Shown: positions 1 through 11,160 of the stretch, in pieces | Position numbering within the stretch: the first letter of the stretch is position 1 | Layout of the letters: each line of letters opens with the position of its first letter | Origin: Abelmoschus esculentus | Taxonomy: Eukaryota > Streptophyta > Magnoliopsida > Malvales > Malvaceae | NCBI GenBank assembly: GCA_035048815.1 | Contig: JAUCBN010000016.1 | Location: 9,912,501-9,976,500, forward strand | Direction: 5' to 3' | DNA: 64,000 nucleotides | Translations under genes and position numbers: made by a program | Notes under the pieces: model-generated | Database searches by the model: none | What the model was told of the DNA's origin: nothing | The model's input: the letters and a program-made list of their open reading frames with translations, nothing else

Positions 1-205
1 TTAAATTTGATCTCCCTTTATTTAGTTTTTATTAATTATAATTATTTAGTCAAAAACTCACCACTTGTGTTTTTATTATTTTTACAGAGCAAGAAGATCG
101 AAAAGGACATATTAAGTACATCAATCTCTGTGGAGACGATATTCGATAATACTTATAACTTATTATTTGTGACGTGTTCACTTACACTAATTGCGCATAT
201 TCAGC
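1..205 (+). repeat. 3' end of an Athila-like LTR (fragment)
   Basis: This stretch matches, by eye, the last ~200 bp of the LTRs found at 38471-39831 and 41698-43071. It has the same order of words: a T-rich lead, 'gagcaag', 'acatattaagtacatcaat', 'ctgtggagacgat', then 'gacgtgttcactt'. The expected LTR terminus (…ataccatacctatca) is not reached, because hAT sequence begins at about 200-210. It is therefore a truncated LTR whose remainder lies left of the window. No coding function is expected. Confidence 0.75.
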
Positions 206-2050
206 ACATATCACACCCCAATATTTATCAAACATTTCTTTCATGTTTGTCACCATGCCTTTAACAAAGTCATCAGAAGATTTAGAGCTAGCATCCAACA
301 ACAATTTAATTCTCTAAATCTCACTAAGAAACAAGTTAGAAGTGGGATATTCAGATCCTGAAATAACATTTGTAGTATCATATAACACTTTCAAGATTTC
401 AAGCAATTTTTCAATTTTACCCCAATCCTCTAAACTAGGACAATAAACATATTCTCTATCTTCCAAAGCAAGTCTAGCAACTACTCCCTCCGTCCCAAAA
501 ATAATGTCTCTTATTGACTTTTTGAAAGTCAAAATTTTAAACTTTGACTATAATTATATTAAATATTTTAAATAATTAAATTTTATAAATTATATATCTA
601 AAATCTACTTGATTAGAAGTTTTTAAAATATATTTTTTCATATTTTTATCAATAATAAATTTTAAATAATCAAGAATCAAAGTTGAAAAAGTTTGACCCC
701 AAAAAGTCAATAAGAGACTATTTATGAGACAGAGGGAGTACCTCTTTAAATTTGATTGCACAAGCGAGAATCTCATAGGTAAAATTCTATCGAGTCTTGC
801 ATTCCAAAACCAATCTCCTCTCTTTTAAGTTATATTGTTGAGCAAGTTCAGCAAACTTCTGCAATCGTTGTTCACTTTTATTTAGAAAATTAACTGTATC
901 ATGAACATTCTTGATGATGCTTTTGACTTGTTTGAGACCATACTAAACCATAATATTTAAAATATGGTCACAACAACGAACATGAAATAATTTACCACCA
1001 CAAATCAACCTCTTAGTTAGTGAGAAGGTATTCTTCATGATTTGTATGCAAGAATCATTTGCAGAGGCATTATCCACAGAAACTGTGGATACCTACACAA
1101 AAAAAACATAATATTAATTAGTGCTAATTTGGTAATATATCAACATATATAAAAAAATTAAGAATAACTTAATTTGTTCTCGATGTTCCACTCCTTTAAG
1201 CATTTAAAAATACAATTAGCTATATCTTTGCTTTTTCGAGGAAGAGGTATGTGAACAAAATTCAACACTCGCTTTTGAAGTTTCCAATCACGATCCACAA
1301 AATGAGCCATGAGAACCATGTATTCTATCTTTTAAGGTTTAGAACGTCATAAGTCAGTGGTCAAAGAAAATCTATCCACATTCTTTAACTTTTCCCTCAA
1401 TTTGTTCTTCTCAATCTCATAAACTTTGAAAGAATCATTTCTTATAATATGTCGTGACACACTTTTCCATTGTGGTATTCCCATCTTCAACATCATATTA
1501 AAGCCTTGTTCTTCAACAATAGAAAAAGCATGCTCATGCATAACAATCCAATGTGCAATTCTTTCTCTCTTTTTCAACGGATCAAATATACCATCATGAA
1601 GAGCACTAACAAATTCAAAACTTGGAGAACCCGCACTTAAATCAGAAGGTAAAAGGTTGATCAACTTTTGTTGTAGTATGTGCACTTTTCTTTGTGTACA
1701 TTTATCCAAATGACGTTTTAAATGGCTTGTAAGACTACCTCTAGAAACCGTTAAAAGAGTCTTACAATACACACAAGAAACTTTCCAAACTTTAGAGTTT
1801 CCTACACGTTGATGTTCTCCGAATTCCTTCCAAACAACTAATTTTTTTTGCTCTCTTAAAAGGATGTGATCAAAGTTCATCTTCAGTATTACGAACCTCA
1901 CTGGCATTAGTTGGGGGAACATACAATTCTACATTTTCTAGATTAATTTCATCTTCGTCCATATCATTTGTATCATCCAAATTTACCCCAAATTCTTCTG
2001 CAATAGGAGTAGAATGATCATCTGATGTTCCCAATCCAATAGTAGACATT
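206..2050 (-). pseudogene. hAT-superfamily transposase (BED zinc finger, RICESLEEPER-like), decayed
   Basis: The gene reads on the minus strand from an ATG near 2050. An acidic N-terminus (MSTIGLGTSDD) shifts frame near 1875-1880 into a 191-residue stretch (1347-1922). That stretch holds a BED-type zinc finger (CVYC … HLKRH … C, about 1680-1775). Downstream pieces keep hAT landmarks: 'FHVRCCDHILNI', 'KTR*NFTYE' (the usual TRWNSTY, with Trp changed to stop at 787-789), and 'YCPSLEDWGKIEKLLEILK' and 'VISGSEYPTSNLFLSEI' within 314-480. A further stop lies at 943-945. A likely intron ends at 1093 (acceptor AG before GTATCC on the minus strand). A MITE at 484-738 interrupts the reading frame. The C-terminal dimerisation region is missing, cut near 206 by the LTR fragment. 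hAT enzymes cut and paste DNA in the nucleus; this copy cannot be functional. Confidence 0.85.
484..738. mobile_element. Stowaway-type MITE (Tc1/mariner) inside the hAT pseudogene
   Basis: The ends are CTCCCTCCGTCCCAAAAATA and its near-perfect complement at 700-738, the classic Stowaway terminus. They are flanked by the dinucleotide target duplication TA (482-483 and 739-740). The element is 255 bp, AT-rich and non-coding. It interrupts the hAT frame between 'CAIKFKE' and 'ARLALEDREY', so it inserted after the transposase gene was in place. Confidence 0.93.
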
Positions 2051-2404
2051 CCTAGAATACAAATAAAAATAACGATTAATTATATAAAATAAAATAAAAT
2101 AGTTTAAAATAAAAATTAAACAAAGATTGTACATTTTTCACCATGAAATAGATATGCACATTTTTCCAAAGTTATAATAGAACACGCCCACATGCAACAA
2201 AATACATGCAAATAATATATTTCATGAAACAATATATATCTATTACGAATTTATCAGGGGAAAAGAACTTCATGAGTAGGAATAAAGTAAATCAAATATG
2301 TTTCCATGCAGCATATACATTACCTTAATCAGTCGACCACAAGCTGTTAAATACTTTAACTTTGTTGACAAGAGCCTCTTAAAGTCGAGAGGTGCCCAAT
2401 ATTG
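2051..2404. other. AT-rich flank of the hAT remnant, nothing recognised
   Basis: This contains the presumed 5' leader of the hAT transposase, read leftward, and AT-rich sequence. I see no ORF, terminal inverted repeat or tandem repeat. The hAT element's own terminal inverted repeat could not be identified. Confidence 0.4.
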
Positions 2405-2412
2405 CTCTTACA

Positions 2413-3224
2413 TAGGGCTGTAAACGAACCGAACGTTCGGTGAACCGTTCGGTGGAAAGTTCGTTTATTTATTAAACGAACGAACATGAACAAAGAGCTC
2501 GTTCGTTCATTTATGTTCGTGAACGTTAGGTAATCTGTTCATTTATGTTCATTTATGTTCGTTTATGTTCGTTTATTTATGTTTGTTTAAATTTATTCAC
2601 ATATATCTAAGAGTGAGCATTAGATCAAGTAAGTCGAGTCAAAAATTTTTGAATTACTCAAGTTGATAAGTCTTATTTTATGACTCGTTAAAAAACTTCC
2701 TTGTTATTATAGGCTAGGGGTGTTTATTGTTCTGTTAAATCGAGTTAATGAATCGAATCAAAACAAAACTAGTTAATCAGTTAAATTTTAGGTTTTATCT
2801 AATAATTAAGAGTTTTTTAAAATTTTAATTATTGACTAATTCAGTTTAAATCAGTTGATTAGCTGAAATAATCGAATTAATCCAAAATATTAAATATTTA
2901 GCATCTTATATATGTTATTTATGTTCGTTTGTTTACGTTCGTTTATGTTCGTTTATTTATGTTCGTTTACGTTTATTTATATTCGTTCGTTTATGTTTGT
3001 TTACGTTCATTTATGTTCGTTCGTTTACGTTCTTTTATGTTCGTTTATCATTTAAACGAACGAACATAAACGAACATGAACAAGCTACAATCCTTAACGA
3101 ACGAACACGAACAAGAAAATTTGTGTTCGTTTATGTTCGTGTTCGTTCGTTTGTTCGATTAAAGTTAAACGAACGAACATGAACACACCCTCGTTCGTAT
3201 TCGTTCGATTCGTTTACAACCCTA
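2413..3224. mobile_element. hAT-type MITE with internal TTCGTTTATG-type repeats
   Basis: Terminal inverted repeats of about 22 bp begin TAGGGCTGTAAACGAACCGA on the left; the right end complements TAGGGTTGTAAACGAATCGA. The flanking 8-bp duplications, ctcttaca (2405-2412) and ctcctaca (3225-3232), differ at one position, as expected for a hAT insertion. Both halves consist of a degenerate minisatellite of 'ttcgtttatg' words in both orientations. The centre (about 2595-2900) is unrelated AT-rich DNA containing a second TAGGGGTG-like word (about 2714), probably a nested MITE piece. The 61-codon ORF at 2997-3182 is only the repeat read through and is not a gene. Confidence 0.85.
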
Positions 3225-3440
3225 CTCCTACAGAAATAGAAAGACAAACACGTAAATTATACTAACAGAGTAAACACATTTTTTAAGATTGAATCCAAAA
3301 TACAAGAAAGAACATTGAATCCAAGAAAACAAATTAAATTCATGAAAAAATAAGCAAGCTAGAACACATAATATTATCTAAAATTTTCACTCTTTGTTTG
3401 TAATATTATATATTGGTTACGTTATCACTTTCTTCTATTT

Positions 3441-3682
3441 TAGCCCAAACCCCATAAAATTAAAGCTCATAGTCCAATCCAAAAAGTATCTCAAAAAACC
3501 GTAGGAATCAATAATAAAAAACTACTCAAAGCCAAGGTAGTTTTAACTTCGTCGAATTAGATCTTCGGAACCACAGAGGCAGCTAAGGTTCTCGATCTCT
3601 CTCTGAATTCCCCTTTGTTTTCATCAGTTATTGTTTTCCCCGTTGAATTGAATCAGTGAAAACACAGTGATTTGATGCGAAG
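3441..3682 (+). promoter_or_regulatory. Promoter and 5' leader of the captured eL22 gene fragment
   Basis: Upstream of the eL22 start codon lies a pyrimidine-rich leader (ttctcgatctctctctg…), typical of plant ribosomal-protein transcripts. A CCAAT word sits near 3474-3478, and a GCCCAAACCCC stretch (3443-3453) resembles the GCCCA/telo-box type elements of such promoters. No TATA box is assigned. The left 19 bp (3441-3459) recur in inverted orientation at 3930-3948. Confidence 0.5.
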
Positions 3683-3949
3683 ATGAGTCGTGGAGCAGCT
3701 GCGAGACCCAAGGGGAAGAAGAAGAGCGCATCCTTCACCAACGACTGTTCGAAGCCGGTTGAGGATAAGATCATGGACATATCCTCACTAGAGAAGTTCC
3801 TTCAAGAAAGGATCAAGGTCGATGGCAAAATAGGTGCTCTTGGAGACTCCGTCACTGTCACCCGCGAGAAGAGCAAAATCACCGTCACCTCTGATTCCAA
3901 CTTCTCAAAGCGATATTTTTCAGTTTGTCTTTTATGGGGTTTGGGCTAA
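3683..3949 (+). pseudogene. RPL22: Ribosomal protein eL22 (60S L22), N-terminal fragment
   Basis: The first ~78 residues are a clear plant eL22 N-terminus: a basic start ([14 protein letters not shown]), then '[13 protein letters not shown]', '[14 protein letters not shown]' and '[14 protein letters not shown]', ending at 'FSKRY'. eL22 is an RNA-binding protein of the cytosolic large ribosomal subunit and is normally about 120-125 residues. Here homology stops at 'SKRY', followed by ten unrelated residues and a stop. The missing half (about 45 residues, including the acidic tail) is not found downstream. The break falls where an intron could start: 'cg|atattttt' might be a mutated GT donor, which would make this exon 1 plus a little intron. 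Because promoter-like sequence is present, this looks like a genomic-DNA copy rather than a retrocopy. Confidence 0.85.
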
Positions 3950-4499
3950 TACAAGCAATGCCTAAACAAAGAAAGGTGTACAGCTTTGGGGGAAGACAAA
4001 TCTGTAAAACTAAAGTAAAATATTTGTAAAAATACTTACCTGAAGTCGTCGTTTGGAAGAAGACAACGTTAGGATATTTTTGAGTTTTTTCTCCCGTCTA
4101 TTTTCCTATATTTTGGTGGTTGTATGCTTTTCAAAATGTGAAGAGAAGTGAAAGGGAGGTTGGCTGCTGGTGTATTACCTTAAAATTGTTATAATATTAT
4201 TGGATTTGGGCCATTAATCTAAAACCATTGATGTTGGTTGCTAGTATGATGGGGCAAATTTGAGGGGCCCGGATCTATTTGGAGGTTAGTATTTTAAGGA
4301 TAATAGAACTTTAAGATTTTTTAAGTTTTAATATGAGATTAATATATAATTAATTCTTATTGTTTCTAGAAAATCATAATAATAAATTATCTATAAAACA
4401 CTGTATTTTAATTTATTTATTTATAGTTAATTTTTTAGTTTAATTTATTATTTTTATTAAAAGTATTTTTAATATATTTATAATATATATATAATATAA
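3950..4499. other. Unclassified AT-rich sequence after the eL22 fragment
   Basis: No eL22 C-terminal exon, ORF or repeat boundary is visible. The minus strand has a textbook donor-like word (CAGGTAAGTA near 4035-4045), but no coding sequence supports a gene. The right part (from about 4300) is very AT-rich and may be the distal arm of the hAT-type MITE at 4500-4669. Confidence 0.35.
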
Positions 4500-4669
4500 T
4501 TATTCTGAGCCTGTTCACGAGCTTTTTTAGCCGAGCTTGAGTAAACTCAACTCGGCTCATTAAAGTTTCGAGCCAAATCTAAGCCCGAGTCGAGTTCACT
4601 CGAGCCGAGCTTTGACCGAGCCGAGCCCGGGTAGCTCACAAGCTGGTCAGGCTCATCATCAACCCTAGC
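4500..4669. mobile_element. hAT-type MITE fragment, same family as 22094-22483
   Basis: The sequence 'ataattattctgagcctg' followed by 'ttcacgagcttttt' is the reverse complement of 22230-22260. It continues with GAGCC/CTCGG-rich sequence like the ends of that element and stops at 'aaccctag' near 4669. The opposite terminus and target duplication were not recognised, so the copy is truncated or too diverged. Confidence 0.55.
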
Positions 4670-5779
4670 CCCGACCAAATCACAACCTCAAAACACGAGC
4701 AAAACCCACCAAAATGAAAAGAATAAAAAAAAGACTCAAAGATCTAACCAGACACCTATCCAAATTCGGTAATGATAGAAGACGACTGATTAAATGGCGA
4801 TGCTAACAACGAACAACAAAGCATTCATATAAAAGCTCTTTGATCTCTCAAAATGGTGGTTAGAAAAGTATTTGAGGGTTGAGGTTAACTTGCGGGACGA
4901 TGATGGTTGCGATGGCGGTAGTGGCACTCTAAACGAACGACACTAACGCCCTAGTCGGAGCTTGATCGACACGAAGAAAGATATGCGTTTTGTCTCGTGA
5001 AAGAAGAAGGGACAGAGATGAAATGTTTAATTTTTAAAGAGGGGGTGAGCCGCCGTGAGGGGTTATCGTGAGACATGGGGGAGAGCTGCTACTGCAAAAA
5101 AGGAATGGCTTAACATTTTGCTGAAAAAGTAATATATGTACCAAATTAACGAGTAAATCACAAGAATAACCACCAAGTTGATCGAGGGTTAGCAAATAAG
5201 CACATAAAATTTTCATTATCTACAAATTGACCCACAAAATTTTAAATTCAACCTCATAATTTTGAATTTTCTCAATTAGGAAATTATTAAGAACCAAAGC
5301 TCAATTTGGTCCCTTTACAAATTAAGGTTTCTAAAATAGAAAGTCTAAAAATTTAGGGTATGTAAAATTAAGGTCTAAAATGATGCTTTGGTTATAGTTT
5401 AAGAGCCAAGTGAGATATTACATCTTTTTGTTAACGTGTTACTTCGCCGCTATAATAGATATTAACTAAGGTTGTTTAAAATTATCCATCGGATTGATCT
5501 GACCTGATTACACGTAAGTGGGTATTTTAAGAAATTAAAATCATGAACTATTTTTTATATTTCATACAATTGCATCCTTAAATATTATATGTTCAATTAA
5601 TATTTAAGTTTATTACTATATATTGAATTTATTGATATTTAAATTTTGTATTAAAAATTATTTAAATACCTAAATAAAAAATTACTTAATAGTATTTTCA
5701 ATTTATTTTTATATTTTACAAAATTAGACCCTTAAAATTTATTTAATATTATTTATTTAATTTATTTTTTTAGATTTGA
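4670..5779. other. Intergenic sequence without recognised features
   Basis: This is mixed-composition DNA followed by AT-rich DNA. A 60-codon minus ORF at 5034-5216 has no recognisable domain and is not called. I see no terminal repeats or tandem array. Confidence 0.3.
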
Positions 5780-6208
5780 TATAATTAGGTATTGGCTTAG
5801 GAAATTAGTTTAGAGATTAGGCTTAGATAATTAGTATTAGGCTTAGAGAATTATTTTAGAGAATAGAGAACTGGGCTTTGGGAACTAATTTAAGGATTGA
5901 GCTTAGAAAATAAGTATTGACTTAAAGAATTACTTCAGGGATTGAACATAGAGAATTAATATTGGGCTTAGAGAATTAGTTTAGGGATTAGAGAATTAGG
6001 CTTAGAGAATAGTTTAGTGATTGAGCTTGATAAATTAGTATTGGGCTTAAAAAATTAATATAATGATTGAGCATAGAGAATTAGTTTATTGATTGGGCTT
6101 ATGAAATTTGTATCCAACTTAAGGAATTAGTTTATTGAATATGAAATTAAACTTTAAGAATTAGTATAGGGATTGAGCTTAGAGAATTTATTTTTGAATT
6201 GAGCTCGG
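5780..6208. repeat. Degenerate tandem repeat ('gagaattag…gattgagctta')
   Basis: Words such as 'gggcttagagaattag', 'tttagggattgagctta' and 'gagaattagtattgggct' recur with irregular spacing of roughly 20-50 bp. The large LTR element at 6209-20050 inserted into this array. Similar words ('cttgggctagaaaattag', 'gttagagaatta') resume just after its right end (20090-20150). Confidence 0.6.
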
Positions 6209-9200
6209 TGTAGCGACCCTAAATTTCTTAAAATAATATGGGTGTAGTAAAAGGGGAAAAGGGTCACTAATGAAAAAGTGGAAATTAAAGATTAAGTCTT
6301 AAAAGTTGGAATTGAGAAATTAGACCTAAAATTGACGGGGTTTGAAATGTTAAATATAAGGATTAAAAATTAGAGTTTGAAAACATCCAAAAGGATTTAA
6401 AAATTGGTGGAAAATATTTGAAAAAGGTTTTAAAACAGGTTGGAGTCAGCACCGGTCACTTTTGGTAGATCGGACATCGGAAAACCAGAGATTCAAAATG
6501 GTTTGGATTCGAGAGTCGGTTACGATTTTAAAACGGTATTAGTGTTAAAAAACCGCCCAAAAATTAACACCTCTATCAAAGTAACCGCTTAATTAATTTT
6601 GGAATTTTCGTTTTAAAGTGGCATTTAAATTAATGTTTGTTTAAAAATTCGAATTCAAATTTATTTTTACCATATCTTTATTCGAAGGCAACGCATACAC
6701 CGCGACCAATACGTCGAAACACGGGTCCGTTACGATCGAATAAAGACGTAATTAGTTTGGCTCATTAATTAAAGAGGAGTGAGTGTCGAATAAATAAATC
6801 AAATATACAAATAAATAAATAAAATAAAAACGGAAAGTAAAGTGCGAGAAATTAAATTACAATAAATATATATACGAGAATTAAAAGCGGTAAATTAAAT
6901 ACGAGAATATAAAGTGCGTAAATTAAATGTTAGATGTTAGATACGAGAAAATTAAATTGCAAGAAAATAAAATACAGAAAATTAAATACGAGAAATAAAA
7001 TGCGATAAATTAAAAGTTAGATATTAGTTATTTACACTAAATGAGCTATAAATATTACGGATCATTTTCCGTTGTGGGTCACCATAAAGCCAATCGAGTC
7101 GAACAAATAAATTAAATAAAGATAAATAAATGAAATAATAAATAAATGAATAAATAAATAAAAGAATAATAAAAGAAAACATAAATAAGATCAAGGCATA
7201 AAGATAATTTTAACCATTAACGTTTATAGTTTTTGTCGTTTTGACCCTTATTCTTTTTTGGGGATAAATTTAGCCCTTAACCTATATCTTTTTGACAAAT
7301 AGCTTATTTTTTAACTAGCTTGATGACTGGACCGTTAAAAATTTAACGATAATATATATGGAATATAATTTTAAATGACATGAAATGTAACCTATCAAAT
7401 ACATATATATATGGAATATAATTTTATTCTAATATAAAATATAAAACAATTAAAATTCAAATAAAATATTAAAAATTAATTCTAAAATAAAAATTATAAA
7501 ACATTCTTAACCCTAACTACGATAAAATCAAAATCTTATTCGAATTGTGTTTATATTTTTTATTATATTTTAAAATTAAAAAATAAATAACATATTTTTT
7601 AAAATTTCTACATAATTATTATGACACAATTGTCTCATGGAAGCCTTTTTTCCGTGAATTTGGTTTATTATATATAATATTTAAGATTAAATGTGATGGA
7701 TTTTGTATTATTTAAATTATTGTCTAGAATTTGACATTTAAAATATTTGTTATATAATAAAAAATAAAATATTATATTAGTTTATGATATTTTATTTATA
7801 TAATATTATTTCCGTTATTTTTTATTTGTTCATACATCTCAAATAAAAAATAATTACAATACACTATGATTAGAAATCCTAAAATAAAAATATAAACACA
7901 ATTCGAATAAGATTTTGGTTTTATCGTAGTTAGGATTAAGAATGTTTAATAATATTTTATTTTAGAATTAATTAATTTTTAATATTTTATTTGAATTTTA
8001 ATTGTTTTATATTTTTATATTAGAATAAAATTATATTCCATATATATATGTATTTGATAGGTTACATTCCATTTCATTTAAAATTATATTCCATATATAT
8101 ATCATCGTTAAATTTTTAACGGTCCAATCATCAAGCTAGTTAAAAAATAAGCTATTTGTCAAAAAGATATAGGTTAAGGGTTAAATTTATCCCAAAAAAA
8201 GAATAAGGGCCAAAACGACAAAAGCTATAAACGTTAAGGGTTAAAATTATCTTTATGCCTAAGATCAATAAGGAAAATGAAACAAATTATATGACACAAT
8301 ATAACATAAAGAAAACTATGTAATATAAGTAGTAATAATAGTAATACACGTAGATGTAATAGGTGAACAAAATGATATAAATTTCACGTAAAAAATATAT
8401 AATATATAAATAACATATAAAAGGGAAAAAAAGAAATAGTGCTTTTTACAAAAAGGCAATTAATACAGAAAATTAAGGCATTGATTGCCACGTTTGGAAA
8501 GAATAAAACAATTAAAATGAATTTAATTCTATTATGATTTCCAAAACAAAAACTTTAGATTTATATTCTTATATAAAAAATGGAAACAAAACGCATAATA
8601 AGCATTAAAATAAAGTCCTGTTTTTATGGAAAAATAAATGAAAATTTAAAGTTAATGAAGGGAAGAAAATAACAAAAGGAAACAAAACTTTGTTTGTATA
8701 CATATATGTAAATAAAATAAAATATAATGTATATAACATAATATAACTTATTTAAAATAATTATACGCGGACTAAAATGAAAAGAAAATAAATTTAAGGG
8801 TTAAATCAAAAAGAAAACAATAAAACAAAGGGGGAAATCGAAAGAAAAACAGCTTCGAAGGACCAAAAGCGTGATTAAACCGTGACTAGAAGTCAAACGT
8901 CCTGAAATTTAAGGGACCAACTATGCAATCATCCCATTGACCAAAATACGCGGATCCTCTCCCGGATCGGGTCACCACGCGGGTCAAGAGAGTGATGAAA
9001 TGACATCGTTTTGCTCTTCATATATATATGAGAACTTAAGCTAAAAGAGCCTGACGCTCTCATTTGCTTCTTCTTTGTTCTTTCTAACCTTGAAGAACAT
9101 GGAAGAGTTCTCTGGAAAAACAAGAACCTTAGCCGACAAGCCTAAAATTAGGCGACTGATTCGTCGCCTCGGCCACCGTTGGCGGTGGTCAGCGATGGTG

Positions 9201-9900
9201 ATGAAAGCTTAAAAATCCTATTTTTTTATGAAAAAACCAGAAAGCTCTCATATACGATATGAAAACCCTTCTTTCACTTTTAAACTCACAAATCGAAACC
9301 AAAATCCTCATGTTTTCTAAAGTCCTTTGAACCGATATCCCCTTTTTGAAAAACAAATCTGTTACGCAATTTAAAGGAGGAGATCGGTGGCTATGACGTT
9401 GGTCAACGACGAGAAACCAACCTCAACCACAATAGGTAAAATCTCGATCCTTTTCTTTTTTATTTCAAACTATTTGAAAGAAAAAAAGAAGAATGTTGCT
9501 CTGGGTCGTGAATTTGATAACCGAGTTTGGTTCATGGGTAATCGGTTTGGTGTATGAGTTGTAATAGTTTGGATGTGGGCTGACAGATTTGGGCAAAGGA
9601 GTTTAGGATATGTGGGCTTAAGGGTTATAATGGTTGTAAAGGGCTTTGAAAAATTTCTATTGTAGGTTTGAGATTTGTAATGGATATTAAAATATGATGG
9701 ATTTTTATAATATGGACTTTTTATTTATATATAATAATTTTTTGGATTTTAAATAATAATAATAATTTTTAATTTTATTTATGGTTTATTTATTATTTAA
9801 TACTATATATATGATTTAGGGACTCGGTTTAAGGAATTTTGGTTCAAGGATTGAACTTTGGTTTAGGATTCATTCAAATCCAGACAAAATGGTTATTACA
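6209..9900 (-). repeat. LTR of element E (3' LTR in transcription sense)
   Basis: This LTR aligns with 16867-20050 from first to last base. It is 3692 bp because it contains a 1.07 kb foldback MITE (7195-8260). Relative to the other LTR it lacks about 180 bp near 8464 and about 420 bp near 9500. The LTRs differ at many further sites, so the insertion is old. Confidence 0.85.
7195..8260. mobile_element. Long-TIR foldback MITE (Mutator-like), family F copy 1
   Basis: The arms are about 370 bp each (7195-7565 and 7885-8260) and form a nearly perfect palindrome starting AGGCATAAAGATAATTTTAA. The site duplication is aagatca(a) at 7188-7195 and 8261-8268; the one-base overlap leaves 7-8 bp. The corresponding position in the other LTR (about 17835-17850) lacks the insert, which proves a discrete insertion. 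It is non-coding. The terminal sequence and arm length suggest a Mutator-type foldback; no transposase is encoded. Confidence 0.85.
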
Positions 9901-9917
9901 GCTGCCCCTGTTTGTTC
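9901..9917 (-). promoter_or_regulatory. Candidate polypurine tract of element E
   Basis: On the minus strand the bases directly before the 3' LTR read GAACAAACAGGGGCAGC. This short purine-rich tract sits at the correct place for plus-strand priming in reverse transcription. It is weaker than a typical polypurine tract, so the call rests mainly on position. Confidence 0.45.
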
Positions 9918-10410
9918 TTCGTTATGGAACAATGATAGAACAAAGACATAAGATGACCATTTTTGTTCGGTCCATCCGTCGCTCAATCCACATAACGATC
10001 TTTCTTTTCAACTTGAACTGATTCCCTTTTCAATCTTGCCCCACCGGACATAGACATGTTGACACATTAATCCACTATCATTGAGTCAAAATCTTTTCAA
10101 TTCGTCCCCTCCTTCTCGTCAAATGACAACACTAGAATTTCTATTTTTTTAAACTCGAACTGGCTCATCTTTCAAACTGCTAGAGAAATAAACTCATCTA
10201 TTTGACCCACTACACTACCGATGGAGATTCATGGTTCGATTGATTTGTTCATATCTTCGTTTCATTGAAAGACAAAACCTGCACGAATAAAAAGAAAAAT
10301 GTTTCAAAATACAAATTACCATATATTTATTTAGAGCTTTAAAAACTTAAAAAATAAGCGTAAAGAGAAAAGTTTGGACATGCTCTGATTTCTGATCATT
10401 GCAGCATCTG

Positions 10411-10975
10411 ATGGACCCTCGCTTTGAATGTATATCGTAATGGGCGACCCATCTCTTCGAGCGTATGTCGCAAAGTATGACCCCCCTCTTTGGGCGTATG
10501 TTATGGTGAACGATCCCTCTCTTCTAGCGTACACCGTGGTGGGCGACCCCTCTCTTCGAGCATATGTCGCAAAGTATGACCTCCCTCTTTGGGCGTATGT
10601 CATGGTGAACGGTCCTTCTCTTCGAGCGTATACCGTGGTGGGTGACCTCTCTTTTCGAGTGTATATCGCAAATTATGACCCCCTATTCGAGCGTATGTCA
10701 TGTAAACGGTCCCTCTCTTCGAGCGTATGTCGCAAAGTATGACCCCTCTCTTCGGGCGTATGTCATGGTGAACGGTCCCTCTCTTCGAGTGTATACCGTG
10801 GTGGACGACCCCTCTCTTTGAACGTATGTCGCAAAGCATGACTCCCCTCTTCGGGCGTATTTCATAAAGAATGGTCCCTCTCTTCGAGCGTATACCATGT
10901 TGGCGACCCCTCTCTTCGAGCATATGTCATAAAGTATGACCCTCCTCTTCAGGCGTATGTCATAGAGAATGATCT
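10411..10975 (-). repeat. 33-bp minisatellite with three-monomer higher-order order
   Basis: About 17 monomers of 33 bp each carry 'ctcttcgagcgtat'. Three variants follow: A (gtcgcaaagtatgacc), B (gtcatggtgaacggtcc) and C (accgtggtgggcgacc). Order read left to right is C ABC ABC A B' ABC ABC AB, with one slip near 10680 where a C is missing. Since 33 is divisible by 3, several frames stay open on both strands. The resulting peptides (repeats of TYARREGS-type units on the minus strand) have no recognised domain and are not called as genes. Confidence 0.88.
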
Positions 10976-11160
10976 TGTTGAAAAGTAATGTCTTGCCTAA
11001 AGGCTCTTCAAAAAACATTGGTCAATATGATATCCTAGTTTCTGATTCAAAGTGATCTCGTTTTAAGATTGTTGGTTGCATTAACTTTTGGTCCTCTTAT
11101 AGAAGAAATCCTTGTTGGTCTTTGTACATTCTCGATTAGTCGACCTCGACTGTCTCTTGA

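Noticed and set aside
2997..3182. 61-codon ORF
   Set aside because: Repeat read-through inside a hAT MITE.
4030..4046. Minus-strand splice donor suggesting a gene opposite eL22
   Set aside because: The consensus CAGGTAAGTA is present, but the only nearby acceptor would give an intron of about 38 bp, and no coding sequence flanks it.
10411..10975. CRISPR-like regularly spaced repeat
   Set aside because: The repeats are directly adjacent 33-bp monomers with no unique spacers, in plant DNA with no cas genes.
10331..11018. Overlapping ORFs of 90-107 codons on both strands with an 11-residue repeat
   Set aside because: They are the 33-bp minisatellite read in different frames; openness follows from the unit length being a multiple of three.
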